In this document: piece after piece, positions 1 through 11,206 of the stretch
Numbering within the stretch: the first letter of the stretch is position 1
Layout: every line of letters starts with the position of its first letter
NCBI GenBank assembly: GCA_021773015.1
Contig: JAJFKW010000001.1
Coordinates: 2,711,305 to 2,775,304 of the forward strand
DNA length: 64,000 nucleotides
Direction: 5' to 3'
Source: Woeseia sp.
GTDB taxonomy: Bacteria > Pseudomonadota > Gammaproteobacteria > Steroidobacterales > Woeseiaceae
Made by a program: the position numbers and the translations under genes
The notes under the pieces: model-generated
Databases searched by the model: none
Seen by the model: the letters and a program-made list of their open reading frames with translations, nothing else
Told to the model about the DNA's origin: nothing

Positions 1-1
1 T

Positions 2-1090
2 ATCAGTCACGACCGGAAGCGTATCGCATTCGTTTCTAACGAAAATGGTTTGTCGCGTTTGTATTTGATGGACGCCGAGTCACGCGAATATCGTACCGTC
101 AATGGAATTCCGACAGGCACTATCTTCGGCTTAACCTTCAGTCCGGACGACCGGCGGCTGGCGATGACGCTCAACACACCGCGTACGCCAAGCGATACGT
201 TCGTTTTGACGTTACGTGACAACCCGCAAGCAGCTGCGGAGCTGACCCGCTGGACGCATAGCGAGGTCGGCGGGTTGGAAACGAGCGCCTTCATTACGCC
301 AGAGCTCATTCACTATCCTACTTTCGACACGGTAGACGGCAAGCGGCGGCAAATTCCGGCCTGGGTATACAAACCAGCAGGCAAGGGGCCGTTTCCTGTC
401 GTCGTGTCAATCCATGGGGGTCCGGAGGGGCAGTCGCGGCCGTTCTTTAGTAGTACCTATCAAATGTGGATGGCGAAATTAGGAGTCGCTGTCGTCGTGC
501 CGAATGTTCGCGGTTCGAGCGGTTATGGAAAAAGCTATCTTGCGCTGGATAACGGGTATTTACGCGAGAATTCAGTGAAAGACATCGGCGCGCTATTGGA
601 TTGGATTGCGACCAACCGGTCGCTGGACGAAGCAAAGGTTGCTGTTTTTGGCGGCAGTTACGGCGGCTACATGGTGCTCGCTAGTGCAGTACATTTCAGT
701 GAGAAACTTCGTGCTGCAGTGGACATCGTTGGTATCAGCAATTTCGCAACCTTCCTGCAAAATACTCAGGACTATCGACGAGATCTACGGCGTCAGGAAT
801 ATGGTGACGAACGTGACCCTGACATGTACGAATTTCTGCAGAATATTAGTCCGCTGAACAATGTCGCGAAGATCGACGTGCCGCTATTCATCGTGCAAGG
901 GCAAAACGACCCACGGGTGCCGGTGACGGAATCGGGCCAGATGGTCGACGCATTGCGCGATCAAGGGCTCCCCGTTTGGTACATGAATGCACTAAACGAA
1001 GGCCACGGATACAAGAAGAAAGAAAATCGCGACCTTTACCAGCAGGCGGTCGTGCTGTTTTTTCGCCAGCACTTGCTCAGCGACAACTGA
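2..1090 (+). CDS. S9 family prolyl oligopeptidase-like peptidase, 5' end missing
   Basis: The reading frame is open from base 2, so the gene starts before the window. The first residues, with an HDRKRIAFVSNENG-type stretch, look like the end of a PD40/TolB-like beta-propeller. After it comes an alpha/beta hydrolase domain with a GGSYGG nucleophile elbow (Ser codon 656-658), the Asp of GQNDPR (908-910) and the His of EGHGYKK (1004-1006), so the Ser-Asp-His triad is complete. Family members cleave oligopeptides and are often exported, but any signal peptide would lie outside the window. The first start-like codon inside the window (TTG at 50) is internal. rsmG follows after 6 nt. The family call is secure; the substrate is unknown. 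Confidence 0.9.
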   Translation: MSHDRKRIAFVSNENGLSRLYLMDAESREYRTVNGIPTGTIFGLTFSPDDRRLAMTLNTPRTPSDTFVLTLRDNPQAAAELTRWTHSEVGGLETSAFITPELIHYPTFDTVDGKRRQIPAWVYKPAGKGPFPVVVSIHGGPEGQSRPFFSSTYQMWMAKLGVAVVVPNVRGSSGYGKSYLALDNGYLRENSVKDIGALLDWIATNRSLDEAKVAVFGGSYGGYMVLASAVHFSEKLRAAVDIVGISNFATFLQNTQDYRRDLRRQEYGDERDPDMYEFLQNISPLNNVAKIDVPLFIVQGQNDPRVPVTESGQMVDALRDQGLPVWYMNALNEGHGYKKKENRDLYQQAVVLFFRQHLLSDN

Positions 1091-1096
1091 ATATTC

Positions 1097-1750
1097 GTGA
1101 ATTCGGCGTCGCTTAAGCGCTCAATTGAGGACGGCTGCAACGCACTTGGTGAGCCGCTTTCCCCGACGCAGCTCGCACAGATGCAGTGTCTGCTGCAGGA
1201 GTTGCAGCGCTGGGGTACGAAGATCAATTTGACCGCAATTCGGGATCCGGCAGAGATGGTGAGCGGCCACTTGCTGGATAGCCTTGCTGTGCGTTCCCAT
1301 TTACACGGCAAATCCGTGGTCGATATCGGCACGGGCGCAGGGTTTCCAGGATTGCCGCTGGCGATTGCAGAACCAGACCGTTCATTTGTGCTGCTTGATG
1401 GCAATCGGAAAAAAGTCAGTTTTGTGCAGCATGTGGTCACTACCCTCAAGTTACAGAATGTAACGGCGCTGCACTGCAGGGCGGAAAACTATGCACCGGA
1501 GCAGGCGTTTGATACCGTCGTTGCGCGGGCGTTGGCCAGTATTCCGCGAATTATCGAACTTGGCGCTCATTTGCTGGCAAAAAAAGGTGTACTGTTAGCG
1601 CTGAAAGGTCAGTATCCGGCCGACGAGCTGGAACAGACAAAAAAACTGCCTGAACCGTGGGATTGGAAAGTGTGTGAACTTCGCGTCCCGGGACTGCAGC
1701 AGCGTGCCCGGCACGTCGCCAGGCTTGAGAGGAAAAGCAGAGTAAGCTGA
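1097..1750 (+). CDS. rsmG: 16S rRNA (guanine(527)-N7)-methyltransferase RsmG
   Basis: RsmG (GidB) methylates N7 of G527 in 16S rRNA using S-adenosylmethionine. The 217-residue product has the Rossmann SAM-binding loop DIGTGAGFPGLPLAI, an upstream INLTAIRD segment and the LLDGNRKKVSF strand typical of the family. The start is GTG at 1097, 6 nt after the peptidase stop, and the length fits the usual 205-215 residues. It precedes parA and parB, the standard gammaproteobacterial order near oriC. mnmG, often immediately upstream, is replaced here by the peptidase gene. Confidence 0.95.
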   Translation: MNSASLKRSIEDGCNALGEPLSPTQLAQMQCLLQELQRWGTKINLTAIRDPAEMVSGHLLDSLAVRSHLHGKSVVDIGTGAGFPGLPLAIAEPDRSFVLLDGNRKKVSFVQHVVTTLKLQNVTALHCRAENYAPEQAFDTVVARALASIPRIIELGAHLLAKKGVLLALKGQYPADELEQTKKLPEPWDWKVCELRVPGLQQRARHVARLERKSRVS

Positions 1751-1830
1751 GGTGTAAGCCACAGTCTTCGATAACTAATTGGCAATACCCAGATCATAGT
1801 CGCCCTCGGGCGAACGTTGGATCAACTGAA

Positions 1831-2613
1831 ATGACCAGAATCATTGCTGTCGCCAATCAAAAAGGCGGCGTGGGCAAAACCACGACCTGCGTTAATCTCG
1901 CGGCTTCGCTCGCGGCGACGCAACGGCGTGTGTTGCTGGTCGACTTGGACCCTCAGGGCAATGCGACCATGGGTTGCGGCGTCGATAAAAAGGAACTCGA
2001 AACTTCAGCCTGTGAAGTTTTGCTGGGCGAAGATAGCGCGGCGGATGCCATCGTTTCGGTTCCCGAAGGAAATTTTGCGCTGCTACCGGGAAACGAATCG
2101 CTAACCGTTGCGGAGATCACGTTGCTCCAGGAAATTGGCCGCGAGATGCGCTTAAAGAAGGCATTGGCTCCGGTTAAGGGCTTGTACGATTTCGTGATAA
2201 TCGATTGCCCACCATCGATCAACATGTTGACCGTTAATGCATTGACTGCAGCCGACGGCGTGCTCATTCCAATGCAGTGTGAGTATTACGCCCTTGAGGG
2301 CTTGAGTGCTTTGCTCGATACTATCGAGCAGGTTCGCGAATCGGTAAATCCGGATATCGAAGTGTTCGGTTTATTGCGGACCATGGTTGATCCGAGAATT
2401 AATCTTTCTAACGAAGTGTCGCAGCAGTTGGTCGACCACTTTGAAGACAAAGTATTTCGCACTGTCGTGCCGAGAAACGTACGTTTGGCCGAGGCGCCGA
2501 GCTTTGGTCGACCGGTTTTGTATCACGATAGAGGCTCGCGAGGTGCGTTGGCCTATCTCGCGCTTGCCGGTGAGGTACTGCGGCGTGAAGATGAACGTCA
2601 ATCCGTCAATTGA
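1831..2613 (+). CDS. parA: ParA/Soj chromosome-partitioning ATPase
   Basis: This is the chromosomal Walker-type ATPase that works with ParB on parS sites to segregate the origin region. The deviant Walker A box KGGVGKTT is at residues 11-18, followed by the DLDPQGNATMG Walker A' region and the FVIIDCPPS Walker B strand. The length of 260 residues and the absence of an N-terminal helix-turn-helix match chromosomal rather than plasmid ParA proteins. It lies between rsmG and parB on the same strand, with 39 nt before parB, suggesting cotranscription. Confidence 0.96.
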   Translation: MTRIIAVANQKGGVGKTTTCVNLAASLAATQRRVLLVDLDPQGNATMGCGVDKKELETSACEVLLGEDSAADAIVSVPEGNFALLPGNESLTVAEITLLQEIGREMRLKKALAPVKGLYDFVIIDCPPSINMLTVNALTAADGVLIPMQCEYYALEGLSALLDTIEQVRESVNPDIEVFGLLRTMVDPRINLSNEVSQQLVDHFEDKVFRTVVPRNVRLAEAPSFGRPVLYHDRGSRGALAYLALAGEVLRREDERQSVN

Positions 2614-2652
2614 TGCGGCTCGGTAGCAGGCAACGATTGACGACAGCATGAG

Positions 2653-3552
2653 ATGCAAGAAATGACCAAGAAAAAGAGATTAGGGCGCACGCTTGATTCC
2701 CTGCTGAGCAAACCCGTCAGTGCCCCGCCGACCGCAGCGGCGACCAACGGGGACTTACTAAAGACCATTCCAGTCGATTTACTGCAGCGCGGCGAGTACC
2801 AACCGCGAGACGATATGCGCAACGACACACTGGAGGGATTGGCAGAATCCATCAAGGCACAAGGCATCGTGCAACCGATTGTTGCTCGTCGTATTGGCGA
2901 CAACAAAGGGCCTACCCAGCGTTACGAGATAATTGCTGGTGAACGGCGCTGGCGAGCAGCACAGATGGCCGGGCTACAGGATATTCCGGTCGTCATTCGC
3001 GACGTAGAAGACGATGCGGCCATCGCGATGGCGCTCATCGAAAACATTCAGCGCGAAAACCTCAATCCGCTTGAGGAAGCAAAAGCGCTCAGCCGCTTAA
3101 TTCGCGAATTCGACCTAACCCACGAGCAAGCCGCAAAGGCGGTTGGTCGAGGGCGCGCCTCGGTCAGCAATCTGCTACGGCTCTTGGAGTTGTCGGACCG
3201 CGTAAAACCGCTATTGGAATCGCGCCAGCTTGAAATGGGCCATGCGCGCGCGCTGTTGGCAATCAACAATGTTACGCAACAATTGGATGCGGCTAAGCAA
3301 GTTGTTAAGAAAGGGCTGTCTGTTAGAGAGACCGAAAAACTGATTCGCCGTATGCTTGCAGTTGCTGGAAAAGCCAACGCGAGTAGTCAGCCGAAACAGG
3401 CAAATGCCGATATACGCCGCCTCGAAATGGATGTCTCTGAAAAGTTAGGTGCAAAGGTCAGTATTGACCACGGCACAAAGGGGGCAGGCAAGCTGGTCGT
3501 GAATTACAACAGCCTCGACGAGCTTGACGGAATTTTGTCCCACATTAAATAG
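2653..3552 (+). CDS. parB: ParB/Spo0J chromosome-partitioning protein
   Basis: ParB binds parS and spreads along DNA as a CTP-dependent clamp. The 299-residue protein begins with the KKKRLGRTLDSLLS segment typical of chromosomal ParB, then has the IPVDLLQRGEYQPR strand, the CTP-binding GERRWRA box (residues 96-102), the ENIQRENLNPLEEA box and a central helix-turn-helix (VGRGRASVSNLLRLLEL). The start may be ATG 2653 or ATG 2662. No copy of the parS consensus was seen in the surrounding bases by eye. Confidence 0.95.
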   Translation: MQEMTKKKRLGRTLDSLLSKPVSAPPTAAATNGDLLKTIPVDLLQRGEYQPRDDMRNDTLEGLAESIKAQGIVQPIVARRIGDNKGPTQRYEIIAGERRWRAAQMAGLQDIPVVIRDVEDDAAIAMALIENIQRENLNPLEEAKALSRLIREFDLTHEQAAKAVGRGRASVSNLLRLLELSDRVKPLLESRQLEMGHARALLAINNVTQQLDAAKQVVKKGLSVRETEKLIRRMLAVAGKANASSQPKQANADIRRLEMDVSEKLGAKVSIDHGTKGAGKLVVNYNSLDELDGILSHIK

Positions 3553-3601
3553 AACGCGAGTGTTATTTGTTGCACCGTCGTCCCTCTCCCGAGTCATGCG
3601 A

Positions 3602-3619
3602 ATTGATCTGCGGATCAAT
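3602..3619 (+). terminator. Hairpin 50 nt downstream of parB
   Basis: A perfect 7-bp stem (ATTGATC/GATCAAT) with a TGCG tetraloop lies in the 144-nt gap between parB and the amidohydrolase gene. No T tract follows, so it may be a weak terminator or an mRNA 3' stabiliser. Confidence 0.35.
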
Positions 3620-3696
3620 GAAATCCAGTACGATCACGTGCGCAATTGGTCGTACATTAGGCGCGGACCACCATTCCCGAATATCTGGAGACATCT

Positions 3697-5025
3697 ATGA
3701 AACGCAATTTGACTAAGTTGCTAGGCATAACGATTTGTTGGTTTGTCGCATTGCCGCTCAACGCAGGTATCGTTTCACATCCCGATTTGATTATTCATGC
3801 CGGAACTTTGCTTGCCGTTCCTGGGGAGTCGCCAAAAACCGAACAAAGCATCATCGTGCGCGATGGCCGCATTGTCGATGTGGTAGATGGCTATGTGGCG
3901 GTCCCAGATGGCGCGACGAATACCGTGTTGGTCAACCTGTCCGAAGAATTCGTGCTGCCGGGACTAATGGACATGCATGTTCACCTGCTCGGTCAATTGT
4001 CCCCGGAAGCGAGAAACGAGGCACTTTACGTCACGACCTCGATGGATGCATTGCGCGGAGCGTATTATGCGCATGTCACATTGATGGCGGGCTTTACAAC
4101 CGTGCGCGATCTCGGCGGCAAGCCGGAGGCCATATTTGCACTGCGCGATTCTATTAATGACGGCTACGTTCCCGGACCGCGTATTTTCTCCGCCGGTAGC
4201 GCTATCGCCGCAACCGGCGGCCATGGCGACGTCGACGGCTATAAGTCTGAGCTGCTCGACCTTTGGACGCCCAACACCATTTGCGATGGCCCGTATTCGT
4301 GTCGCCGTGCCGTTCGGAATGCGGTCAAGCATGGTGCGGATTGGATAAAGATAACCGCAACCGGTGGTGTTCTGTCGGACACTAAAACGGGCACGGACCA
4401 GCAAATGACGAATGACGAGCTGCAGGAAATCATGGATACAGCGCACGGCCTTGGCTTGAAAGTGGCGGCGCACGCGCATGGCACCAACGGAATCAACGCA
4501 GCGTTGCGAGCTGGAGTCGATAGCATTGATCATGGTTCATTCCTGGATAAGGAATCAATCAAGCTGTTCAAACAAACTGGCGCGTATTTAGTGCCAACGC
4601 TTTCGCCCGGCACAAAAATACCTGCGCAGATGGAAGGCAATCCGTTCTTTACTGATGCGATAAAGAAAAAAGCGAACGCTGCATCAGCGGCCTCACTAAA
4701 AAATATTGGGCTGGCGTACAAAGCAGGCGTCAAGGTCGCGTTTGGTACAGATTCGGCGGTGACGCCGCACGGAGAGAACGCGGACGAGTTTGAGATGATG
4801 ATCAATGCCGGCTTCAGCGAAATGGATGCGATAGTTGCGGCGACGGTGGCGAGCGCCGAGCTGCTTGGAATCAGCGATGAGGCGGGTACCATCGAAGCCG
4901 GTAAGTTAGCTGATATTGTTGCGGTCGGCGGTAACCCGCTGGAAGACATTACGACGCTAACGAATATGTCGGCAGTCATCAAAGGCGGCGAGATAGTGAA
5001 GTTTCTTGAGAGGCCGCGGCGCTAG
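3697..5025 (+). CDS. Secreted metal-dependent amidohydrolase (imidazolonepropionase/Xaa-Pro dipeptidase-like)
   Basis: The 442-residue protein has an N-terminal signal peptide (MKRNLTKLLGITICWFVALP, cleavage probably near LNAG), so it acts in the periplasm or outside. The amidohydrolase barrel shows the HVH metal motif (His94, His96), the KITATGG strand where the bridging Lys usually lies, the HAHG motif, SIDHGS and the catalytic Asp in FGTDSA. The C-terminal IEAGKLADIVAVGG is typical of the family. Related enzymes hydrolyse peptides or amides such as prolidase-type substrates; the substrate is unknown. It separates parB from the atp operon, where these loci are normally close. Confidence 0.87.
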   Translation: MKRNLTKLLGITICWFVALPLNAGIVSHPDLIIHAGTLLAVPGESPKTEQSIIVRDGRIVDVVDGYVAVPDGATNTVLVNLSEEFVLPGLMDMHVHLLGQLSPEARNEALYVTTSMDALRGAYYAHVTLMAGFTTVRDLGGKPEAIFALRDSINDGYVPGPRIFSAGSAIAATGGHGDVDGYKSELLDLWTPNTICDGPYSCRRAVRNAVKHGADWIKITATGGVLSDTKTGTDQQMTNDELQEIMDTAHGLGLKVAAHAHGTNGINAALRAGVDSIDHGSFLDKESIKLFKQTGAYLVPTLSPGTKIPAQMEGNPFFTDAIKKKANAASAASLKNIGLAYKAGVKVAFGTDSAVTPHGENADEFEMMINAGFSEMDAIVAATVASAELLGISDEAGTIEAGKLADIVAVGGNPLEDITTLTNMSAVIKGGEIVKFLERPRR

Positions 5026-5075
5026 GGAACGCGCGATCGTGAAGGGCAAAACAAGGTAACGCGTACTATACGAAC

Positions 5076-5167
5076 CGCCATCGCGGGAAGCGTAGCGACG
5101 TGGCGATCTTATCGTTATTGCGTGCGCTGCCAGATTCAGGAGTTTGCTTCGCTACGCTCGCAACGAC
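5076..5167. repeat. Dispersed inverted-repeat element (MITE-like), degenerate
   Basis: The gap between two convergent genes holds a left part, GCGGGAAGCGTAGCGACG followed by TGGCGATCT, and a right part, GCTTCGCTACGCTCGCAACG, in inverted orientation (core arms AGCGTAGCGA/TCGCTACGCT). This is the layout of short dispersed repeats common in Proteobacteria, of the type GTCATTGCGAGG...AGATTGCTTCGTCGC. A related element is at 24310-24420. It has no coding capacity. Confidence 0.5.
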
Positions 5168-5218
5168 TGCACGGCCGCCAAGACACGTCGGTCCGGAAAT
5201 GGCGAATCGCAGCGCGCT

Positions 5219-6382
5219 TTAGGCGACGTCTTCGACGCTTTCGGACTTGGGCCCATAAACGCGGCGAATGATGTCCGGCATTACCGCCTCACTGATTAAG
5301 AAGCCTTGCATTTTGTCGCATTCAATAGTTTTCAGGAAATCGAAAGTACTCTGATCTTCGACGCCCTCTGCGCAGACTGAGATTCCCAAACTGTGGGCCA
5401 GTCCGGTAACGGCCGCGAGTACTCGCATCCCGGTTTCGCTTTCCTGCGCGCGCGCTAATGCAGCCGCATGCACCTTAATCTCGTCGAATGGCAATTGCTC
5501 AAATGTGCTGAGTGAGGATGCTGCAACGCCGAAGTCGTCTAGTGAAATTCGGAAGCCTTGCTCGCGCAAACGATTCAGTATGCGTAAGTGCGGAGCTTCG
5601 GAATTCTTAATCTCTTGTTCGGTGACTTCGAACGTAAATCCCGCACAGTCCAAATCGTATTTCTCCACGATCGCTGCGTAGGTCTCTGGCAAACTTGGGT
5701 TTGTCAGCAAACTGGACGCCAAGTTGATACACGAATTGAGCTGCAAACCCTGATCTCGCCAGCGAGCCTGCTGCTTGGCCGACTCGTGCAACACGAACTC
5801 ACTCACCGGGCCAATAAGATCGAAGGCCTCAAGTTCCGGCAAGAATTCTAGCGGTCCAAGCAATCCATGTTGCGGATGTCGCCAGCGCAGCAGTGCCTCC
5901 GCCTCGCGGGTCAGCCACTCGGATCCATCGCTGCGCTCAACCTTAGGCTGATACTTGACGATAAACTGCTCGTTGATCAGCGCTTCTTCGAGTTCTTTTC
6001 GCGATACGCGCAAAAGACGCCGACGGCATTCGCGGGCTGCGTGACTCAGCGAGTCAAAGTCATGTTCCAGGCTGACCCATTCGACATTCGTAAAATCGGC
6101 CAGCTTGTCCAGGAGGGTTGCTTTGCTGCTGAGTCGGAGCGCTTCGCGATCTGCGCAGATTACGAGGCCGAATTGAACCGCGCCCGTTACGTCGAGCAAT
6201 ACCTCTAGGGTGTCGTCGCATACATCGGCCTCGGATAACATTACGATTCGCCGGCTGTGGCCGGCCATACGGCTCTTGAGTGTCGCGGGTGAGCTGAACG
6301 AATTTGCGCTGAGACTGAGCTCGCGCGTCACTTTGATCACTGTCTGAGCCTTACTCATAGACTCCGGTACGACTAGTAACAT
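5219..6382 (-). CDS. EAL-domain protein (putative c-di-GMP phosphodiesterase or degenerate EAL)
   Basis: The C-terminal domain is a nearly complete EAL phosphodiesterase domain: EALLRW, INLASSLL, FEVTEQE, LDDFG, AEGVE and MQGFL are all present. One exception is the KID motif, which reads KVH, so a conserved acidic residue is lost and activity may be weakened or absent. The first about 120 residues could be a receiver-like fold without an obvious phospho-acceptor. I chose ATG 6382 because GGAGG lies just upstream; the frame extends to a GTG at 6487 without a convincing ribosome site. No GGDEF domain or membrane segment is visible, suggesting a cytosolic protein. The gene converges with the amidohydrolase and diverges from the atp operon. 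Confidence 0.85.
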   Translation of the reverse strand: MLLVVPESMSKAQTVIKVTRELSLSANSFSSPATLKSRMAGHSRRIVMLSEADVCDDTLEVLLDVTGAVQFGLVICADREALRLSSKATLLDKLADFTNVEWVSLEHDFDSLSHAARECRRRLLRVSRKELEEALINEQFIVKYQPKVERSDGSEWLTREAEALLRWRHPQHGLLGPLEFLPELEAFDLIGPVSEFVLHESAKQQARWRDQGLQLNSCINLASSLLTNPSLPETYAAIVEKYDLDCAGFTFEVTEQEIKNSEAPHLRILNRLREQGFRISLDDFGVAASSLSTFEQLPFDEIKVHAAALARAQESETGMRVLAAVTGLAHSLGISVCAEGVEDQSTFDFLKTIECDKMQGFLISEAVMPDIIRRVYGPKSESVEDVA

Positions 6383-6601
6383 ACTACCTCCACAATCCGT
6401 TTCGCCGGCATTTCCGCCAAATAATGAGCAGTCGTTTAGGTAGTTATCGACCGTTTTCGGTTGGCCCACAGGGGCTAAAATGTGCACTAGGTCTCATTGC
6501 GGGGATTATTTGCACCGGGCTCCGGGCGCGACGTTGAAACGCGCTGAAAAAGCCCAATCTGATCGATGCGATATAAAGGGTTCTTAACGTGTTTTCCTCT
6601 G

Positions 6602-6630
6602 TTGCCTTGCACTATTTCGGACACTATAAT
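6602..6630 (+). promoter_or_regulatory. Likely sigma70 promoter of the atp operon
   Basis: A perfect -10 box TATAAT (6625-6630) is preceded by TTGCCT (6602-6607) with a 17-nt spacer. It lies about 105 nt upstream of atpI, in the divergent region between the EAL gene and the ATP synthase genes. No competing -10 of this quality was seen nearby. Confidence 0.65.
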
Positions 6631-6734
6631 GCGCGGGCTAAGCATAGGCCCGCTTGGATACACAGAAATCACAACGCCACAGACCGCCGGTTAGCCGATG
6701 GACGTGGCGTTTTTAGTGCCGGAGGCAAGCGACA

Positions 6735-8014
<1,280 letters not shown>

Positions 8015-8121
8015 AAACATGTTTACGACGATTCAGGTGGCACAGTACATCTCTTGCTTTGCCTCGTACTCTCCTGAACCGCCGTTGGCGCTGTAAAATA
8101 TTATTTTGACTTGATCCTTAA

Positions 8122-8415
<294 letters not shown>

Positions 8416-8416
8416 A

Positions 8417-8436
8417 GCACGGGACTGAACCCGTGC
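8417..8436 (+). promoter_or_regulatory. Hairpin directly after the atpE stop codon
   Basis: A perfect 7-bp stem (GCACGGG/CCCGTGC, 6-nt loop) starts one base after the atpE TAA. No T run follows, so it is unlikely to be a full terminator. It could protect the 3' end of atpI-B-E transcripts and help raise c-subunit yield, which must exceed that of other subunits. Confidence 0.5.
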
Positions 8437-8579
8437 GCATGAAAAAAGCGACGCGAGCGCAGCTAAGGCGCGGCAAACGCGAAATCGAATGCGGAGTTTA
8501 CATACTAGTAATCGAGCATATCGATTTTGCGTTTAACAAAGCATGAGCAAGCGCAGCAGCTTTTTTGCAGGAGAATAGA

Positions 8580-9050
8580 GTGGATATAAACATGACTTTG
8601 ATAGGCCAGACGATCGCGATGATCGTGTTTGTCTGGTTCTGTATGAAGTTCATTTGGCCGCCGATTATGCAGGCAATCGAAGAGCGTCAGGCGGAAATTG
8701 CTGACGGTCTCGCCGCCGCAGAGAAAGGGCAACAAAGCCTGAATGATGCGAAATCGGAAGCAGATGGAATCGTCGACGATGCTCGCAAACAGGCAGCCTC
8801 AATTCTCGATCAGGCTAACGCGCGCGCTAACGAAATTGTTGCCGAGGGCAAGTCGGACGGCGTTAAAGAACGCGAACGGCAGCTGACGGTGGCCAAAGCG
8901 GAAGTCGAGCAGGAAACCAATCGTGCGCGCGAAGAATTACGTGGCCAGGTGTCGGCTATTGCTGTGGCTAGTGCAGAGAAAATTCTGCAACGCGAAATCG
9001 ATAGCAAGACACATGAAGACATTCTCGGCACGCTGGCGCAGCAATTGTAG
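8580..9050 (+). CDS. atpF: F1Fo ATP synthase Fo subunit b
   Basis: Subunit b is the peripheral stalk: one N-terminal membrane helix (TLIGQTIAMIVFVWFCMKF) followed by a long charged coiled coil rich in Ala, Glu and Lys. GTG 8580, preceded by AGGAG at 8569-8573, gives MDINMTLIGQ and 156 residues, the same length as the E. coli protein. ATG 8592 is an alternative. The C-terminal SAEKILQREID segment is where subunit delta binds. atpH follows after 9 nt. Confidence 0.95.
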   Translation: MDINMTLIGQTIAMIVFVWFCMKFIWPPIMQAIEERQAEIADGLAAAEKGQQSLNDAKSEADGIVDDARKQAASILDQANARANEIVAEGKSDGVKERERQLTVAKAEVEQETNRAREELRGQVSAIAVASAEKILQREIDSKTHEDILGTLAQQL

Positions 9051-9059
9051 GTTCTAACG

Positions 9060-9620
9060 ATGGCTGACAACAACACAATCGCCCGGCCCTACGCACAAGC
9101 TGCATTCGAAGTTGCGAGTGAAGCTGGCGATTTAGCGGGATGGGCGCATGCGCTGGATATAGCGCGTCAGGTCCTCGCCGACGGTCAAGTTGCCAAGTTT
9201 TTGGCGAATCCAATCTTGGACGATGGGCAGCGACTCAAGTTTCTGAGCGATTTGTTTGTGGCAACTGACGGCGACACAGCGCTCACCGGCGGCAATGTCA
9301 AAGGCACAAACTTCCTCAAGTTGTTACTGGAATACGGCCGCATTGGTGTATTACCCGAAATCGCAGAGCATTTCGATGCGCTCAAAGCGCAAGTCGAAAA
9401 CTCGGTCGACGTAGTTATCACCTCGGCCGCGCCGATGAGCGATGGCGACAAGCAGGCATTCGCTAGTGCATTGCGCGAAAAACTCGGACGCGATGTGCGT
9501 ATCGAAACTGAAATAGATGAAAACCTGATTGGCGGCGCGGTGATTCGCGCCGGTGATGTGGTTATTGACGGATCTCTGCGCGCCAGGCTCGAAAGCCTGA
9601 GCAACGCATTGATCGCTTAA
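9060..9620 (+). CDS. atpH: F1 ATP synthase subunit delta
   Basis: Delta joins the b-dimer stalk to the top of the alpha3beta3 head. The 186-residue protein begins with [13 protein letters not shown], the conserved N-terminal helix of the OSCP/delta family, and ends with the conserved [20 protein letters not shown] strand-helix. It is encoded between atpF and atpA with short spacers (9 and 13 nt). Confidence 0.95.
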   Translation: MADNNTIARPYAQAAFEVASEAGDLAGWAHALDIARQVLADGQVAKFLANPILDDGQRLKFLSDLFVATDGDTALTGGNVKGTNFLKLLLEYGRIGVLPEIAEHFDALKAQVENSVDVVITSAAPMSDGDKQAFASALREKLGRDVRIETEIDENLIGGAVIRAGDVVIDGSLRARLESLSNALIA

Positions 9621-9633
9621 AAAGGAAAGTAAC

Positions 9634-11175
9634 ATGGCACTCAAAGCTTCTGAAATCAGTAGTCTGATTAAAGAGCGAATCGAGAACTTCGAGGCATCGG
9701 CCGAAGCGCGAGACGTTGGCACCGTGATCGGTGTGACTGACGGTATTGTGCGAATTCACGGCCTTGCCGATGCTCGCTACGGCGAAATGCTCGAATTTCC
9801 GGGAAACACATTCGGTATGGCGTTGAACCTCGAACAGGATTCGGTCGGCTCTGTGGTGCTGGGTGACTACAAGCATATATCTGAGGGCGACACGGTAAAA
9901 ACCACCGGTCGCATCCTTGAAGTGCCAATCGGTACCGCTCTACTCGGCCGAGTTGTCGATGCGTTGGGAAATCCGATCGACGGCAAGGGCGCCATCGACG
10001 CCACGGAAACGGCGCCAATCGAAAAGGTTGCACCGGGCGTTATTGAGCGCCAGTCAGTCGATCAGCCGGTACAAACGGGATTGAAGTCGATCGACTCGAT
10101 GGTACCCATCGGTCGCGGCCAGCGTGAATTGATTATCGGAGATCGGCAAACGGGCAAAACGGCTGTTGCAGTCGATACGATCATCAATCAACGCGGCACG
10201 GGCGTTAAATGCATTTACGTCGCCATCGGTCAGAAGGCATCTTCTGTTGCTGGCGTCGTGAGAAAGCTGGAAGAAGAAGGTGCGATGGAACATACAATCG
10301 TCGTTGCCGCCTCCGCAGCGGATTCTCCGGCTATGCAATACATCGCACCATATTCCGGCACATCGATGGGCGAGTACTTCCTCGACAAAGGCGAAGATGC
10401 GTTGATTATTTTCGACGATCTCACCAAACAAGCATGGGCCTATCGGCAGGTTTCTCTGTTGTTACGTAGACCGCCGGGACGCGAAGCGTATCCTGGCGAC
10501 GTTTTCTATTTGCATTCACGATTGTTGGAGCGAGCATCGCGCGTCAATGCTGACTATGTTGAAGAAGTCACGGGTGGCAGAGTTAAAGGCAAAACCGGAT
10601 CGCTAACCGCGCTGCCAATCATTGAAACGCAAGGCGGCGACGTTTCCGCGTTCGTACCGACGAATGTGATATCGATTACCGATGGTCAGATCTTCCTCGA
10701 AACCGACTTGTTTAACGCAGGTATTCGCCCGGCGATTAATGCTGGTTTGTCAGTGTCTCGTGTAGGTGGTGCCGCGCAGACAAAAATTATTAAGAAGTTG
10801 GGTGGCGGTATTCGCCTGGCGTTGGCGCAGTACCGCGAGCTTGCAGCGTTTGCACAGTTTGCGTCTGACCTCGATGCTGCGACGCGAGCTCAGCTGGAGC
10901 GCGGCGAACGCGTTACCGAATTGATGAAACAGAAACAGTATTCGCCGTTGTCGGTGGGTGATATGGCGCTGTCATTGTTTGCGGCGAACGAGGGGTTTCT
11001 CGATGGCATAGCCGTTGCGAAGGTTCTCGACTATGAGGCGGCATTGCACGACTTTGCGAAAGCCAATCACGGCGATCTTCTGGATTCAATTAACGAAACA
11101 GGCAACTACGACGATGACGTCGCGGCAAACATGAAGGCGGTATGCGAAGGGTTTGCAGAGAAGGGAGCATTTTGA
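9634..11175 (+). CDS. atpA: F1 ATP synthase subunit alpha
   Basis: Alpha carries the non-catalytic nucleotide sites of F1. The product has 513 residues, like E. coli alpha. The P-loop GDRQTGKT is at residues 169-176, and the [30 protein letters not shown] region is intact. The N-terminal KERIENFEA helix, which contacts delta, is also present. The next gene, atpG, follows only after an unusually long 249-nt spacer that contains an inverted repeat. Confidence 0.97.
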   Translation: MALKASEISSLIKERIENFEASAEARDVGTVIGVTDGIVRIHGLADARYGEMLEFPGNTFGMALNLEQDSVGSVVLGDYKHISEGDTVKTTGRILEVPIGTALLGRVVDALGNPIDGKGAIDATETAPIEKVAPGVIERQSVDQPVQTGLKSIDSMVPIGRGQRELIIGDRQTGKTAVAVDTIINQRGTGVKCIYVAIGQKASSVAGVVRKLEEEGAMEHTIVVAASAADSPAMQYIAPYSGTSMGEYFLDKGEDALIIFDDLTKQAWAYRQVSLLLRRPPGREAYPGDVFYLHSRLLERASRVNADYVEEVTGGRVKGKTGSLTALPIIETQGGDVSAFVPTNVISITDGQIFLETDLFNAGIRPAINAGLSVSRVGGAAQTKIIKKLGGGIRLALAQYRELAAFAQFASDLDAATRAQLERGERVTELMKQKQYSPLSVGDMALSLFAANEGFLDGIAVAKVLDYEAALHDFAKANHGDLLDSINETGNYDDDVAANMKAVCEGFAEKGAF

Positions 11176-11206
11176 TTTTGACTTGAACCGCAACGCGAAG
11201 AATGAG

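Noticed and set aside
3964-4533. 189-codon leftward frame inside the amidohydrolase gene
   Set aside because: It is antisense to a well-supported gene and has no family motifs.
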